Position numbers and translations under genes: made by a program | Shown: piece by piece, positions 45,733 through 54,048 of the stretch | Layout: every line of letters starts with the position of its first letter | Position numbering within the stretch: the first letter of the stretch is position 1 | From: Tumebacillus avium | GTDB taxonomy: Bacteria; Bacillota; Bacilli; Tumebacillales; Tumebacillaceae | DNA length: 64,000 nt | Direction of reading: 5' to 3' | Assembly (NCBI RefSeq): GCF_002162355.1 | Contig: NZ_CP021434.1 | Location: forward strand, 2,332,501-2,396,500 | Notes under the pieces: model-generated | Told to the model about the DNA's origin: nothing | Databases searched by the model: none | The model's input: only the letters and a program-made list of their open reading frames with translations

Positions 45733-46260
45733 ATGAAAATAGAGAACGTGGTGTTTTTCGTTAGGAGTGCAGAGCAGCATATCTGCCCTGTTTGTGAGCA
45801 TGAACTGTTCGTGATCGGTAGCCGGAGTCGCATTGGGCGTAAGCCAACCAGTGAACGGGTCACCTATATCATTCGTCGTTTGCGTTGTAAGGGTTGCGGG
45901 AAGATCCATCATGAGTTGCCGGACCTGCTCGTTCCTTATAAACGTTATGAAGCCGAATGCCTTGAAGCAGTCTTGTCTCAGGCGCAGACCCCGGACGTTG
46001 CCGCTGATGAATCAACCCTGTACCGCTGGCACATTTGGTTCAAGGCGTGCTGGCAATACTGGGTGAATTGTTTATCAACGATTGCGGCGCGTACAGGAAA
46101 TCCGGTGGAGCCATTGTCCGTACCTTCACCGTCTGCACTCCAAAGGATCGGACAATACGTTGGACAAGAGGCAGGTTGGCTGGCGAGAGTTGTCCGACCC
46201 ATCGTTCATTCTCAATTATGGGTACATACCCGTTTCGCCTTCTTGTCCGCGATTCCCTAA
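45733..46260 (+). CDS. Transposon-associated zinc-finger protein (DUF6431-like)
   Basis: 175-aa protein with two Cys pairs, CPVCEHELFVIG and RCKGCGKIHHELPDLLVPYK, which likely bind zinc and DNA. Such proteins precede the transposase in this element type. The C-terminal half is helical. Start ATG at 45733; the upstream ribosome site is weak. It lies between the left transposon end and the transposase. Role in transposition or its control is inferred from position. Confidence 0.65.
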   Translation: MKIENVVFFVRSAEQHICPVCEHELFVIGSRSRIGRKPTSERVTYIIRRLRCKGCGKIHHELPDLLVPYKRYEAECLEAVLSQAQTPDVAADESTLYRWHIWFKACWQYWVNCLSTIAARTGNPVEPLSVPSPSALQRIGQYVGQEAGWLARVVRPIVHSQLWVHTRFAFLSAIP

Positions 46261-46304
46261 GGTATCGTGAATCTACATCCTATTGGAAAGGACTGTAGAT
46301 TCCT

Positions 46305-47660
46305 ATGAATAGTGAAAAAAGGGCAGAAGAGATCGCCGTCGAACGGATGCAACTGATCTCTCCGCTCTTGGCCGATGGTATTGACCCTGGAAAAGCCAAA
46401 GAGCTGAAGAAAGTCATTTGTGAGCAAACCGGCTTATCCGAGCGAACCCTCCGTCGTTACCTATCTGCCTACCGAACCGAAGGTTTCGCCGGACTTCGAC
46501 CTCAAGGGAAGGGTCAAAGGCAAACAGCCGAAGCAATCACCCCCTATCTCCTGGAGCAAGCCATCCTGCTTCGCCGAGAAGTTCCCAGCCGCAGTGTTGC
46601 ACAGATCATTCAGATCTTGGAGTGGGAAGGCTTAGCGAAGCCTGGTGAGATCAAGCGCAGCACCTTACAGGGAAAATTGATGGAGCGCGGCTACAGTACT
46701 CGCCACATGCGACTATACTCAACCTCTGGCCTTGCGGCCAGACGCTTTCAACACAAACAGCGTAACCAACTGTGGCAAGCTGACATCAAATTCGGGCCGT
46801 ATCTACCGATTGGTGAAGGCGGAGCCAACAAGCAAGTCTATCTTGTTGCATTCATCGACGATGCAACTCGTTACGTGTTGCATGCGGCTTTTTACCCAAC
46901 ACTCGATCAAACGATTGTGGAAGACTGTTTCCGTTACGCGATTCAAACAAATGGCGTACCTGATTCTGTCTACTTTGATAACGGCAAGCAATTTCGAACC
47001 AAAAGTATGACACGCACATGTGCCAAACTTGGCATACGTCTTCGTTTTACGAGACCTTATGCAGCTGAATCCAAAGGGAAAATCGAGCGCTTCAACCGGG
47101 TCATAGACAGTTTCCTAACGGAAGCTGCGCTTGAAAAGCCCCAGACACTCGACCAGCTCAATCTGTTGTTCCAAGTTTGGCTCACCGAATGTTACCAGAC
47201 CAAACCCCATTCCGCACTCGATGACAAATCTAGCCCGCAGGTGGCATTTCGAAGCGACTCGACGCCGCTCCGGCTCGCCGAGGAAACTCTCATTGCGGAT
47301 GCGTTTTTACACAGCGAAACGAGAAAAGTGGACAAGGCTGGCTGTATTAGTTTTATGGGGAAGAAATACGAGGTCGGGCTTTCTTTCATTGGACAAAAGG
47401 TTGAAGTCGTCTACGACCCGCGTGACATCTCGACGATTACAGTTGAGTATGGAAGCCATACACCGTGGCAGGCGAAAGAACTGATCATAGGTGAATGGGC
47501 AGGAAAACGCCCCTCTATCCCGTCGACGATTGAACCGCTTACAGTCGAAGGTTCACGGTTACTGGACGCTGCGGAGAAGAAGAATCAAGTCAGGAAAGAA
47601 CGTCAAACACGCGCCGTCTCATTCCGCAAAATTCGGGAGGAGGCGAACCGAGATGTTTGA
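46305..47660 (+). CDS. DDE transposase (Mu/TniA-like)
   Basis: 451-aa transposase that joins the transposon ends to the target. The N-terminus has helix-turn-helix DNA-binding segments (LSERTLRRYLSAYRTEGFAG). The catalytic RNase H fold has D in LWQADIKFG, D in VYFDNGKQF and E in KGKIERFNRVID. A beta-barrel Mu-type C-terminal domain follows (SFMGKKYEVG). Ends in an 8-nt overlap with the ATPase gene. With that ATPase it resembles TniA/TniB or TnsB/TnsC pairs. Confidence 0.9.
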   Translation: MNSEKRAEEIAVERMQLISPLLADGIDPGKAKELKKVICEQTGLSERTLRRYLSAYRTEGFAGLRPQGKGQRQTAEAITPYLLEQAILLRREVPSRSVAQIIQILEWEGLAKPGEIKRSTLQGKLMERGYSTRHMRLYSTSGLAARRFQHKQRNQLWQADIKFGPYLPIGEGGANKQVYLVAFIDDATRYVLHAAFYPTLDQTIVEDCFRYAIQTNGVPDSVYFDNGKQFRTKSMTRTCAKLGIRLRFTRPYAAESKGKIERFNRVIDSFLTEAALEKPQTLDQLNLLFQVWLTECYQTKPHSALDDKSSPQVAFRSDSTPLRLAEETLIADAFLHSETRKVDKAGCISFMGKKYEVGLSFIGQKVEVVYDPRDISTITVEYGSHTPWQAKELIIGEWAGKRPSIPSTIEPLTVEGSRLLDAAEKKNQVRKERQTRAVSFRKIREEANRDV

Positions 47661-48453
47661 GGCGTTTTATGAAATGGCGAGAACCCCTTTTTCTCGTGAT
47701 ATGCCTACTCATGAGCTGTATGCGTCGGATGTTTTGGAAGAAACGCTTGAGAGATTGGAATATACGGCCGAAAGGCAATGGTTCTCCGTTGTGACCGGTG
47801 ATTGCGGGACTGGTAAAACAACGACCATCCGCCGATTCGCGGATGTGCTCGACACATCGAGATTTAAACTGTTGTACCTATCCGATTCAAAGCTAACGCC
47901 ACGCCATTTTTACAAGGGATTGCTTGAACAGTTGGGGTGTGAGGCGAAGTTTTATCGAGGGGACAGCAAGAGACAACTGCATCGGGAAATTGAGCTGATG
48001 CGGGGGATTCATCGCTTGCAACCAGTCGTGGTAGTCGATGAAGCGCATCTGTTAGACAAAGAAATGTTTGAAGAAGTGCGGTTTCTGCTGAACTTCAAAA
48101 TGGATGCCCAAAGTCCAATGGCTCTGATCTTGGTCGGACAAAATGAACTGTGGGATCGCCTTCAACTTCAGATGTTTACGGCCATTCGACAAAGGATTGA
48201 TCTACAGTGCAAACTGATTCACTACGACCGCGCACAGATTGGGGCGTACATAGCTCGTCATCTGGAATATGCGGGCGTTAGCCGTGACATTTTCACGGAT
48301 GGTGCGGTCGATGAGATCTATCGTTATTCAAGCGGTACGGTTCGATTGGTGAATAAGGCGGCAACACATAGTCTGATCTATGGAGCAGCAAATAAGCATC
48401 GAATCATTGACGACCACATGGTGAAACGGGTGATCGCGGGAGAATTGACTTGA
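47653..48453 (+). CDS. Transposition ATPase (ExeA/TniB-like)
   Basis: 266-aa AAA+ ATPase that selects the target and activates the transposase. It begins MFEAFYEMARTPFSRDMPT, typical of ExeA-like proteins of such elements. Walker A VTGDCGTGKTTTIRRF, Walker B PVVVVDEAHLLD, sensor ALILVGQNELWDRL, arginine finger region AIRQRIDL. ATG at 47653 follows GGGAGGAGGCG and overlaps the transposase stop. Confidence 0.9.
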   Translation: MFEAFYEMARTPFSRDMPTHELYASDVLEETLERLEYTAERQWFSVVTGDCGTGKTTTIRRFADVLDTSRFKLLYLSDSKLTPRHFYKGLLEQLGCEAKFYRGDSKRQLHREIELMRGIHRLQPVVVVDEAHLLDKEMFEEVRFLLNFKMDAQSPMALILVGQNELWDRLQLQMFTAIRQRIDLQCKLIHYDRAQIGAYIARHLEYAGVSRDIFTDGAVDEIYRYSSGTVRLVNKAATHSLIYGAANKHRIIDDHMVKRVIAGELT

Positions 48454-48563
48454 TTCTCCCGTTTTTTCTTTCCTGTTTAACACCGCTCACGCGGTCATCT
48501 TCTCCGTCAATTCTTGGACAGTAGAGACTGTCAAATTACGGACATTATAGGGCAGTAGTAACA

Positions 48564-48569
48564 ACTAGC
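48564..48569. repeat. Target-site duplication, right
   Basis: ACTAGC directly after the right transposon end. Confidence 0.85.
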
Positions 48570-48708
48570 GTAAAACGAGCGCTGATCGCCCAGTCTTGGT
48601 AATTAAACGGCGTGGGCATGCCGTATTTGTCGTTTAACCATCGTAGGCGGTTACAGCCGATGATAACCACTAAGTTCCCAATCGCTAAGGATTTTAACTA
48701 TAGAGAAT
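48570..48708. other. Intergenic stretch right of the transposon
   Basis: No gene. It contains an inverted repeat (TTAAACG / CGTTTAA, about 48603-48637) and GTTACAGCCGAT at 48650, which also occurs in the left transposon end in the same orientation; possibly a decayed end of a related element. Confidence 0.4.
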
Positions 48709-48736
48709 AAAAACCTCAGTCGATGACTGAGGTTTT
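48709..48736 (-). terminator. Terminator of the secreted-protein pair
   Basis: AAAACCTCAGTC pairs with GACTGAGGTTTT; T-rich on the minus strand. It ends the operon read from 49637. Confidence 0.85.
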
Positions 48737-48745
48737 CCCATTGTC

Positions 48746-49189
48746 TTAATATGCATTGCCCGCTCCGCGAACATTGTAGTAAGACAAGATTTGCATTTTG
48801 ATTTGGAGACCGCTTTTGTTGAGTGGGATGGAGTTAATGGTTTTACTGTACCAAGCTCCAGATTGTCGGTACGTGCCATTAATATCAGCCGGACTTCCAT
48901 GAACGGTGTCATCTCCGAAGTAGTTGTAGGTCACTACGGAATATTTCACTCGTGGGACAAATTTAGTAGGGTCGTCGTTTTCTTGCCACCCATTCAATAC
49001 AATCGTACCGGAAGAGTCTGATGTGAAACTGGAACTATAGACTGTTGCACCGTATTCCAAACCTTGATTTTGGCAGCAGCCAAAAGAATAGTAAACCAGG
49101 TCAGCCTCAGGAGAAACTGCTGCGTTCGTAACTCCATGAAAAGAAAACAAAGTTGCAGCCATGGTTGCTAGGACAAGTGCTTTTTTCAT
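48746..49189 (-). CDS. Secreted protein of unknown function, 147 aa
   Basis: ATG at 49189 is chosen because the protein then starts with a proper signal peptide (MKKALVLATMAATLFSFHG, cut after TNA). The mature part is Gly/Ser/Tyr/Asn rich with a vicinal Cys pair (FGCCQNQG) and a repeated aromatic pattern, probably beta-sandwich. Second gene of a minus-strand pair, 22 bp after its neighbour, with a terminator just beyond its stop. No family recognised. Composition resembles the secreted protein at 3377. Confidence 0.7.
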   Translation of the reverse strand: MKKALVLATMAATLFSFHGVTNAAVSPEADLVYYSFGCCQNQGLEYGATVYSSSFTSDSSGTIVLNGWQENDDPTKFVPRVKYSVVTYNYFGDDTVHGSPADINGTYRQSGAWYSKTINSIPLNKSGLQIKMQILSYYNVRGAGNAY

Positions 49190-49211
49190 ATTAGTTTTGT
49201 CTCCCCAGTGA

Positions 49212-49637
49212 TTATTTCTTTGCAGGTTTCTCTTTGATTTCGGAGTAAACAACCTTCCAACCGGCATCTTCTTTTACCATTGGCAGCACAGAAGAGTCCT
49301 TTTCACCCTCAGAAGTTACATACTCGATCGTAATATCAACATGCTTAGAATTTTTCTTCTTGATATCTGTGATTGCGATATTCGTAACAGGGCTAGACTC
49401 GTTCATTTGTTTATACGCAGCCAAGAGAGAAGCTTCGTCGGGGAATCGCACATCCTCAACATACTTCACTGCTTCCTCAGCGTTTCGATCTTCTACCGCA
49501 TCAAGATACTTTACAGCAATCTGCTTCGCTTCTTCTTCAGCGGTTGCAGATGCGAAAGTTTGGATCGAACCGAATGTGAGTGCGCCTGCCACTGCAATGA
49601 CAGCGGCACCAGCAACAAACAGGTTCTTCTTTTTCAT
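49212..49637 (-). CDS. Secreted protein with NTF2/DUF4878-like fold, 141 aa
   Basis: Signal peptide of about 31 residues (MKKKNLFVAGAAVIAVAGAL, cut near ASA) followed by AEEEAKQIAVKYLDAVEDRN and a body of alternating strands ending GWKVVYSEIKEKPAKK. The 'kyldavedrnaeeavkyv' start and WKV end are typical of small NTF2-like lipoproteins or exported proteins of Bacilli. First gene of a two-gene operon. Its role is unknown. ATG at 49637 with a GGAGCTG ribosome site upstream on the minus strand. Confidence 0.7.
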   Translation of the reverse strand: MKKKNLFVAGAAVIAVAGALTFGSIQTFASATAEEEAKQIAVKYLDAVEDRNAEEAVKYVEDVRFPDEASLLAAYKQMNESSPVTNIAITDIKKKNSKHVDITIEYVTSEGEKDSSVLPMVKEDAGWKVVYSEIKEKPAKK

Positions 49638-49901
49638 ATCAACAGCTCCTTTTGGATAGATATGGCATACCTTTATTAATGCACAATAGTTATCTAAAAA
49701 TCAATCGATCAAAAGATGTATACTTATGTTTTGGACTCGTTATGCAAGCGTCCATTTTCCATCTGTTGTCAGAATAGTGCCAAGTAGAATCTCTCTAGGT
49801 GTTTCCTCATTATTCTACTGTATAATTTGTTTATACAACACCTACCTTAAATGATAATACTGTGATATGTTATAAGAAGGTAGTAAAGGGAGGCTATACT
49901 A

Positions 49902-51218
49902 TTGAATGAAAACAAAACGGAGACCATAGGCGAGAAAATAAGACGGCTCAGATTACAAAAAGGGATGAGTCAAGGAGAACTGGCCGATGGTTTTGTGACC
50001 ATATCCATGATCAGTCAACTTGAGCGCGATAAGAATACCGCTTCTGTCGAGCTGTTGCAACATATAGCAAGAAAACTACAGATACAATTGCACGAACTGG
50101 TTCGGAATGAAGTTGATCAAATGGAACTTTATAACCGCCACAAACTTGCCAAGATTTATCTCGATATTCGTCAACCGGAATTTGCAAAACCACTTCTACT
50201 ATTTCTTAGGGAACAGTCAGAACTCTCTTACGCGGATCAACTAGAGGTTATGATTGACCTAGCCGAGTGTTTGAACCAGCAAGGTGAACATGACGCAGCA
50301 ATTGAACTTTTAGATCCTATAGTGATCGAATTAGAGAAAAACTTTTTTGATGATATTCATGTCTTGGCGAGTATGCGCAAGCAGATCGGTAATGCACATT
50401 ACTCCAAGAGTGAGTATACGAAAGCGTACTATAACTATCACAAAGCTTTTGACCTGATCGGACGTTTCTCTGATAATGATCAACAGTCCGCGTACATCGC
50501 ATTTAACTTAGGTCAAACCTTGCGAAAATTAGGGCAGCATCAACAGTCGCTTTTTTATCTCGAACGTGCCCAAAGGTATTTCCAAAACACTCAAGATGTT
50601 CGACGTGTAGCAGATACATTGTTCGCAAATGGACTTGTGTATTACGATGCACTAAATCAGAAGCAGGCTGCCGAGATGTTTCAACAGGCACACGTACTAT
50701 ATACAGGTCTAAACATGATCGAATGGGCAGTAAAAGTGCAGCACAACGTGGCTACCTTTATTACCCCGGCTGAGGATAAGGACGCAGCTATTGAAGAGTT
50801 GAAAAAGTGCGCTGATTTTTATCAAACAGAAAGTGATCATAAGAACCATTTGTTAGTTCTTGCAAAATTGGCAGACCTGAATATTAATCGACAACAGGAG
50901 GAAGCGATAAGAAATCTTAAATTGGCAGAAGAGGTCGCCTCAAAACATACGTTAGAAGAGACGGAGGAATACGCTTCCTACGTAAGGGTTTCCGCCAAAT
51001 TCAATCTTTGTTGTAAAAGATATGAAGAAAGTATTCGTAATTCATTAAACTCGGCTGCGATTTTTGCTAAACTAGGTATGGTTGCCGAACAAGTCGATTC
51101 ATTAGAAATTGCTGTGGATGCGTATCGTGGATTGGGTAAGCATGAGTCAGCACTGGATCTAGAGAGAGAACGAAACGTATTGCTCGGAAAATTGTATCGA
51201 AGGGAGGTAGTAAGATGA
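49902..51218 (+). CDS. RRNPP-family quorum-sensing regulator (HTH-TPR), copy 2
   Basis: Paralogue of the regulator at 35624 with the same 438-aa length and nearly collinear sequence: HTH GEKIRRLRLQKGMSQGELAD and ISQLERDKNTAS, then the same TPR array (YYNYHKAFDLIGRF, FYLERAQRYFQN). TTG start at 49902 with AAAGGGAGG upstream; a TTATAA -10-like box lies about 40 nt before. Its stop overlaps the ATG of its own pro-peptide gene. It is 13 kb from copy 1, with CRISPR array 2 and a transposon between them. Codon use is slightly more A+T-rich than copy 1. Confidence 0.88.
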   Translation: MNENKTETIGEKIRRLRLQKGMSQGELADGFVTISMISQLERDKNTASVELLQHIARKLQIQLHELVRNEVDQMELYNRHKLAKIYLDIRQPEFAKPLLLFLREQSELSYADQLEVMIDLAECLNQQGEHDAAIELLDPIVIELEKNFFDDIHVLASMRKQIGNAHYSKSEYTKAYYNYHKAFDLIGRFSDNDQQSAYIAFNLGQTLRKLGQHQQSLFYLERAQRYFQNTQDVRRVADTLFANGLVYYDALNQKQAAEMFQQAHVLYTGLNMIEWAVKVQHNVATFITPAEDKDAAIEELKKCADFYQTESDHKNHLLVLAKLADLNINRQQEEAIRNLKLAEEVASKHTLEETEEYASYVRVSAKFNLCCKRYEESIRNSLNSAAIFAKLGMVAEQVDSLEIAVDAYRGLGKHESALDLERERNVLLGKLYRREVVR

Positions 51219-51346
51219 AGAAGATTGTTTTTCTGTCAGTGTTAGCAACCTGTCTGATATATGGGTTGGTTTTCCAGGTAGAAATAAAAATTAACGCGGA
51301 AGTAACACCTGGTCCAGGGCCGATGGTAACTTCGGAGGGGAAATAA
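51215..51346 (+). CDS. Secreted signalling pro-peptide, copy 2
   Basis: 43 aa, as copy 1, in ATGA overlap with its receptor; GGGAGG lies upstream. Signal sequence IVFLSVLATCLIYGLVF, then a tail with AEVTPGPGPMVTSEGK. Only PGPGPMV and its flanks match the first peptide, which suggests that both receptors bind the same or very similar signals and could cross-talk. Confidence 0.85.
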   Translation: MKKIVFLSVLATCLIYGLVFQVEIKINAEVTPGPGPMVTSEGK

Positions 51347-51355
51347 CTTTTACAT

Positions 51356-51390
51356 AAGCCATGGTAGCTAGCTATGGCTTTCTTATTTTA
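51356..51390 (+). terminator. Terminator of the second quorum-sensing pair
   Basis: AAGCCATGG pairs with CTATGGCTT (one mismatch) followed by a T-rich tract. Confidence 0.75.
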
Positions 51391-51418
51391 TAACCGATAG
51401 CAGGTAGGTTAAGGAGAA

Positions 51419-51675
51419 TGTCAGCGAGGTTGACGAGTAGAAGAAGAAGTATGCCTTCGCTGTTTAATAGTTCGTATTCCATGGTTTATTTTCCATCAAG
51501 ATTTTCGGAAGACATGATGCCAACTCTCCAAATGAGAGAATTCCTCATGCACCAACTGCACAACGCTACGCAGATAGCAAATGGTTTGTGGGGGCAGGTA
51601 TGGTTGGCGTATCTGATGAGATAGCGGCTGTCTTTCATGCATGGGGTGAGTATCGGTTCGTGCAGGACGCCTAAA
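51419..51675 (-). pseudogene. Relic of an sbnI gene
   Basis: Nucleotide matches to the intact sbnI at 57025-57420 in the same order: GTAGAAGAAG, GACATGATGCCA, CATGCACCA and CTGCAC, GATGAGATAGCGG, CTGTCTTTCAT and GTGCAGGACGCC. In one frame the minus strand still reads LRSVVQLVHEEFSHLESWHH, like LRSVVQLVHDDFFQLESWHH of SbnI. Internal deletions and stops show it is not functional. The 51676-51945 stretch after it holds nothing I can name. Confidence 0.8.
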
Positions 51676-51945
51676 CGTAGTATGAACTGACTGGTATAAT
51701 CCGTAAAGAAAACTCATGGTTCTATGCAGTCAGCGTTGACTCGAAAAAGGGAAGGAAAGACATCTGTACTACATCGTCAGAGCCATTGGAATTTCATAAT
51801 AACATTGGATGTAGAGGTGATAACTAAATGAACAAGTTTTGATCAAGAATTTATTTTTGGAAATTAACCCTATATTGTAGAGTAATAGATTGAGTGATAC
51901 ATTTGAAACATATGCACTTACCAATTTATAGTAGGGAGGATTATT

Positions 51946-52737
51946 ATGAAGCAATATCAGAAGATGGTCGTTATCTTTGTAGATTTATTAGGCACCGAAA
52001 ACAATGTAAAATTTGAAGATAAATTATTTATTCACCGGATTTTTCACAGTGAAGCAAAACAAAATGAATCAAGAAATTTGGAAAATGTGGTATATGATCG
52101 GAAAGTATATAGTTTTTCAGACTGTGCCTATTTCTTCTATTATTACAAGGATGGTATTGAGGAAAGTAGAAAAGATGATATGAAACTTTTACAAATAGCT
52201 ATGCATAATACTGCGCTTTCATTGTTGAGAATACTTAATTCAGGTTATTTGGTACGTGGCGGTATAATGTTAGGTGATGCATATTTTGATGAACTTGGTT
52301 TTTTTGGTCCAGCAGTTGAAGTGGCCTATAAATTAGAAAGTAAATATGCAAAGGTGCCAATAGTTGCATTACAACCGGAATTGGGGCAAAGATTCAGTTC
52401 TTGGGAACTATCTCAGACCAATATGGAGTTAGTTGAGTTACTAATGACAGGTAGGCCAAAGTTGGTTGAACAGTTTGAGGAGAAATATTTCCTTAATATG
52501 TTTTATCAATTAGAAGCTTTTAACCCCTCGTTACATTTAGAAACGGAAGAAATAGAGATCAATTGTCTTAAGAAGAAACTTTTTGAAGTTATCTCAAGGG
52601 ATAAAGTCAAATGTGCAGAAAATGCTGATGTTATGTTGAAGTTGAATTGGATGGAGGAGTATGTCAAAACTAAACGCAATTATTTGAGACATGACATCGT
52701 TGGTAATGGCTTTAGTGGAATAGTTTCTGATGAATAG
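51946..52737 (+). CDS. Protein with possible nucleotide-cyclase-like core, 263 aa
   Basis: Not firmly recognised. The layout resembles class III nucleotidyl cyclase folds: VVIFVDLLGTE with D13 after beta-1, FSDCAYFFYYY with a second Asp, then GYLVRGGIMLGDAYF and FFGPAVEVAYKLESKYAKVP. Metal-binding Asp at these two places and the RGG...G pattern are what cyclases of the Pycsar type show. No membrane helix or TIR effector is fused. GGGAGG precedes the ATG. The next gene shares the FDLLG start. The pair is A+T-rich compared with its surroundings, a sign of transfer. Confidence 0.6.
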   Translation: MKQYQKMVVIFVDLLGTENNVKFEDKLFIHRIFHSEAKQNESRNLENVVYDRKVYSFSDCAYFFYYYKDGIEESRKDDMKLLQIAMHNTALSLLRILNSGYLVRGGIMLGDAYFDELGFFGPAVEVAYKLESKYAKVPIVALQPELGQRFSSWELSQTNMELVELLMTGRPKLVEQFEEKYFLNMFYQLEAFNPSLHLETEEIEINCLKKKLFEVISRDKVKCAENADVMLKLNWMEEYVKTKRNYLRHDIVGNGFSGIVSDE

Positions 52738-52747
52738 ATTCGAGTAT

Positions 52748-52784
52748 AATAAGTCACCGTTCAATATTGGACGGTGACTTATTG
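52748..52784. terminator. Hairpin between the two cyclase-like-region genes
   Basis: AATAAGTCACCGT pairs with ACGGTGACTTATT. The T-tract is weak, so it may act as an attenuator rather than a full terminator. Confidence 0.6.
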
Positions 52785-52824
52785 TACAAGAAAGAGGTCT
52801 CACAATATAATTAGGGGTGAAAAA

Positions 52825-53922
52825 ATGACGCATCTTATCACGGCTTACTTTGATCTGTTAGGTATAAATTTTCTTCTTCCTACCAAAGGAAGCACAAAGT
52901 TTTATGCTGTAACTGTACACGCATTGGCAAGAAATATCTGTTTGATAATTTATCAAATTCATCATGATATATTAGGTGGTATTGACTCGTTGGATAATGA
53001 TTACAAAAAAATCAGAAACAAGGTTCACCTACATCAAAAGAAAAATAATATAAAAGTGTATAACGAAATATCCTCCTACCATATGGAGACATTTGGAAGT
53101 GATATTGATAACATTGGGTTCTACTTAGACGGTAAAGTATTAGCAGGCAGTACAGTATATCCAACCTATCTCTTCTACGACACAACATTTTATTCTAGTG
53201 GCAGCATTGAAGCAACAGGGAGAAGTATTCGACACTTCTATGAAAAAACAGGACAGTTATCTGTAGACTTAATGGTAAAAATTAATGAACTTGCTAATGA
53301 GGAATTGCCATTTTTCAAGCAATCATCTTTGTTCTATGATGAGGATACGAGTTACAGGTTAAAAGATACCCATTGGGATTTAGTGTATTCTAACGATCAA
53401 ACGCAAAATGTATTTACTACAAGACTACTGCTCATCACTCAGGAAGCAACCTCGTGCATTTGGTTAGGAAACGCCCTTCAATCAGAGCAGAACTTAGGGT
53501 GGTATAACAATTATATATTGTTACGTTTCATATCAATAAGTATGGACGAGATTATGGATAATCTGATGAATATGAAGCAGCACATGACACTCTATTTCGA
53601 CATGTTAGATATGCATAGTAATGGACGTGTTTCGTTTTTGATTGACCAATATTGTAAAGGGATACAAAAGGAATGTCAGACTCTACGAAATATGCTCCAT
53701 TATGATAAAAATGGGGAGAATTATTGGGATTACTTTCATAATAAACTGTATAACCAGCCTGGATATGTAGAAATTATTATAAACTCCATTTTGAATGAAT
53801 ATTTGGTCCCGATAAGAAAAATAATATCAAACTATCTTGATGTGGATAACAAAAGAAGCATGAGTGATTTGGAAAAGATCATGGTCAGGTTACGCGGTAG
53901 AATTATGGGGAATTTGAGATAG
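52825..53922 (+). CDS. Protein of unknown function beside the cyclase-like gene, 365 aa
   Basis: ATG at 52825 is preferred because AGGGGTG lies eight bases upstream. It starts MTHLITAYFDLLGINFLL, echoing the VIFVDLLG of the preceding gene, but the second Asp and RGG motif are not evident. The rest is rich in Tyr, Asn and Ile with predicted helices toward the C-terminus (IIINSILNEYLVPIRKII). It may be a divergent partner, for example an inactive relative or effector of the preceding protein. A+T-rich. Ends 13 bp before the IS66 left end. Confidence 0.55.
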   Translation: MTHLITAYFDLLGINFLLPTKGSTKFYAVTVHALARNICLIIYQIHHDILGGIDSLDNDYKKIRNKVHLHQKKNNIKVYNEISSYHMETFGSDIDNIGFYLDGKVLAGSTVYPTYLFYDTTFYSSGSIEATGRSIRHFYEKTGQLSVDLMVKINELANEELPFFKQSSLFYDEDTSYRLKDTHWDLVYSNDQTQNVFTTRLLLITQEATSCIWLGNALQSEQNLGWYNNYILLRFISISMDEIMDNLMNMKQHMTLYFDMLDMHSNGRVSFLIDQYCKGIQKECQTLRNMLHYDKNGENYWDYFHNKLYNQPGYVEIIINSILNEYLVPIRKIISNYLDVDNKRSMSDLEKIMVRLRGRIMGNLR

Positions 53923-54048
53923 ATATTGATGTTACGTAAGCGTAAAACAGCCCCCACCTTGTGTCGTTTGCCGAAAGGTGGGGACTGATTGAAAGATATT
54001 CATCGTAAACAAAGCACGAATAACCTTCAGCTACGCAAGAACTGAAGG

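Larger units (their letters stand above)
45547..48563 (+). mobile_element. Complete Mu/Tn552-like transposon, 3.0 kb, three genes
   Basis: The left end begins TGTTACAGCC and the right end, read inward, TGTTACTACTGCCC. Further in both ends share CTGTCCAAnAATTGACGGA followed by GATGAC/AATGAC in inverted orientation, so the ends carry terminal and subterminal repeats. A 6-bp duplication (ACTAGC) flanks it. Inside are a zinc-binding protein, a DDE transposase and an ExeA/IstB-like ATPase. The reading frames are open and the ends look fresh, so it is recent and possibly active. Confidence 0.9.

Noticed and set aside
48650-48662. GTTACAGCCGAT as a second left end of the transposon
   Set aside because: It is in direct, not inverted, orientation and lies outside the ACTAGC duplication; the inverted end at 48563 fits far better. 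Kept only as a possible old relic.
53968-53992. GGGGACTGATTGAAAG at the IS66 left end as a CRISPR repeat remnant
   Set aside because: It lies within the IS end and forms part of its CCCCACC/GGTGGGG hairpin; similarity is coincidental.
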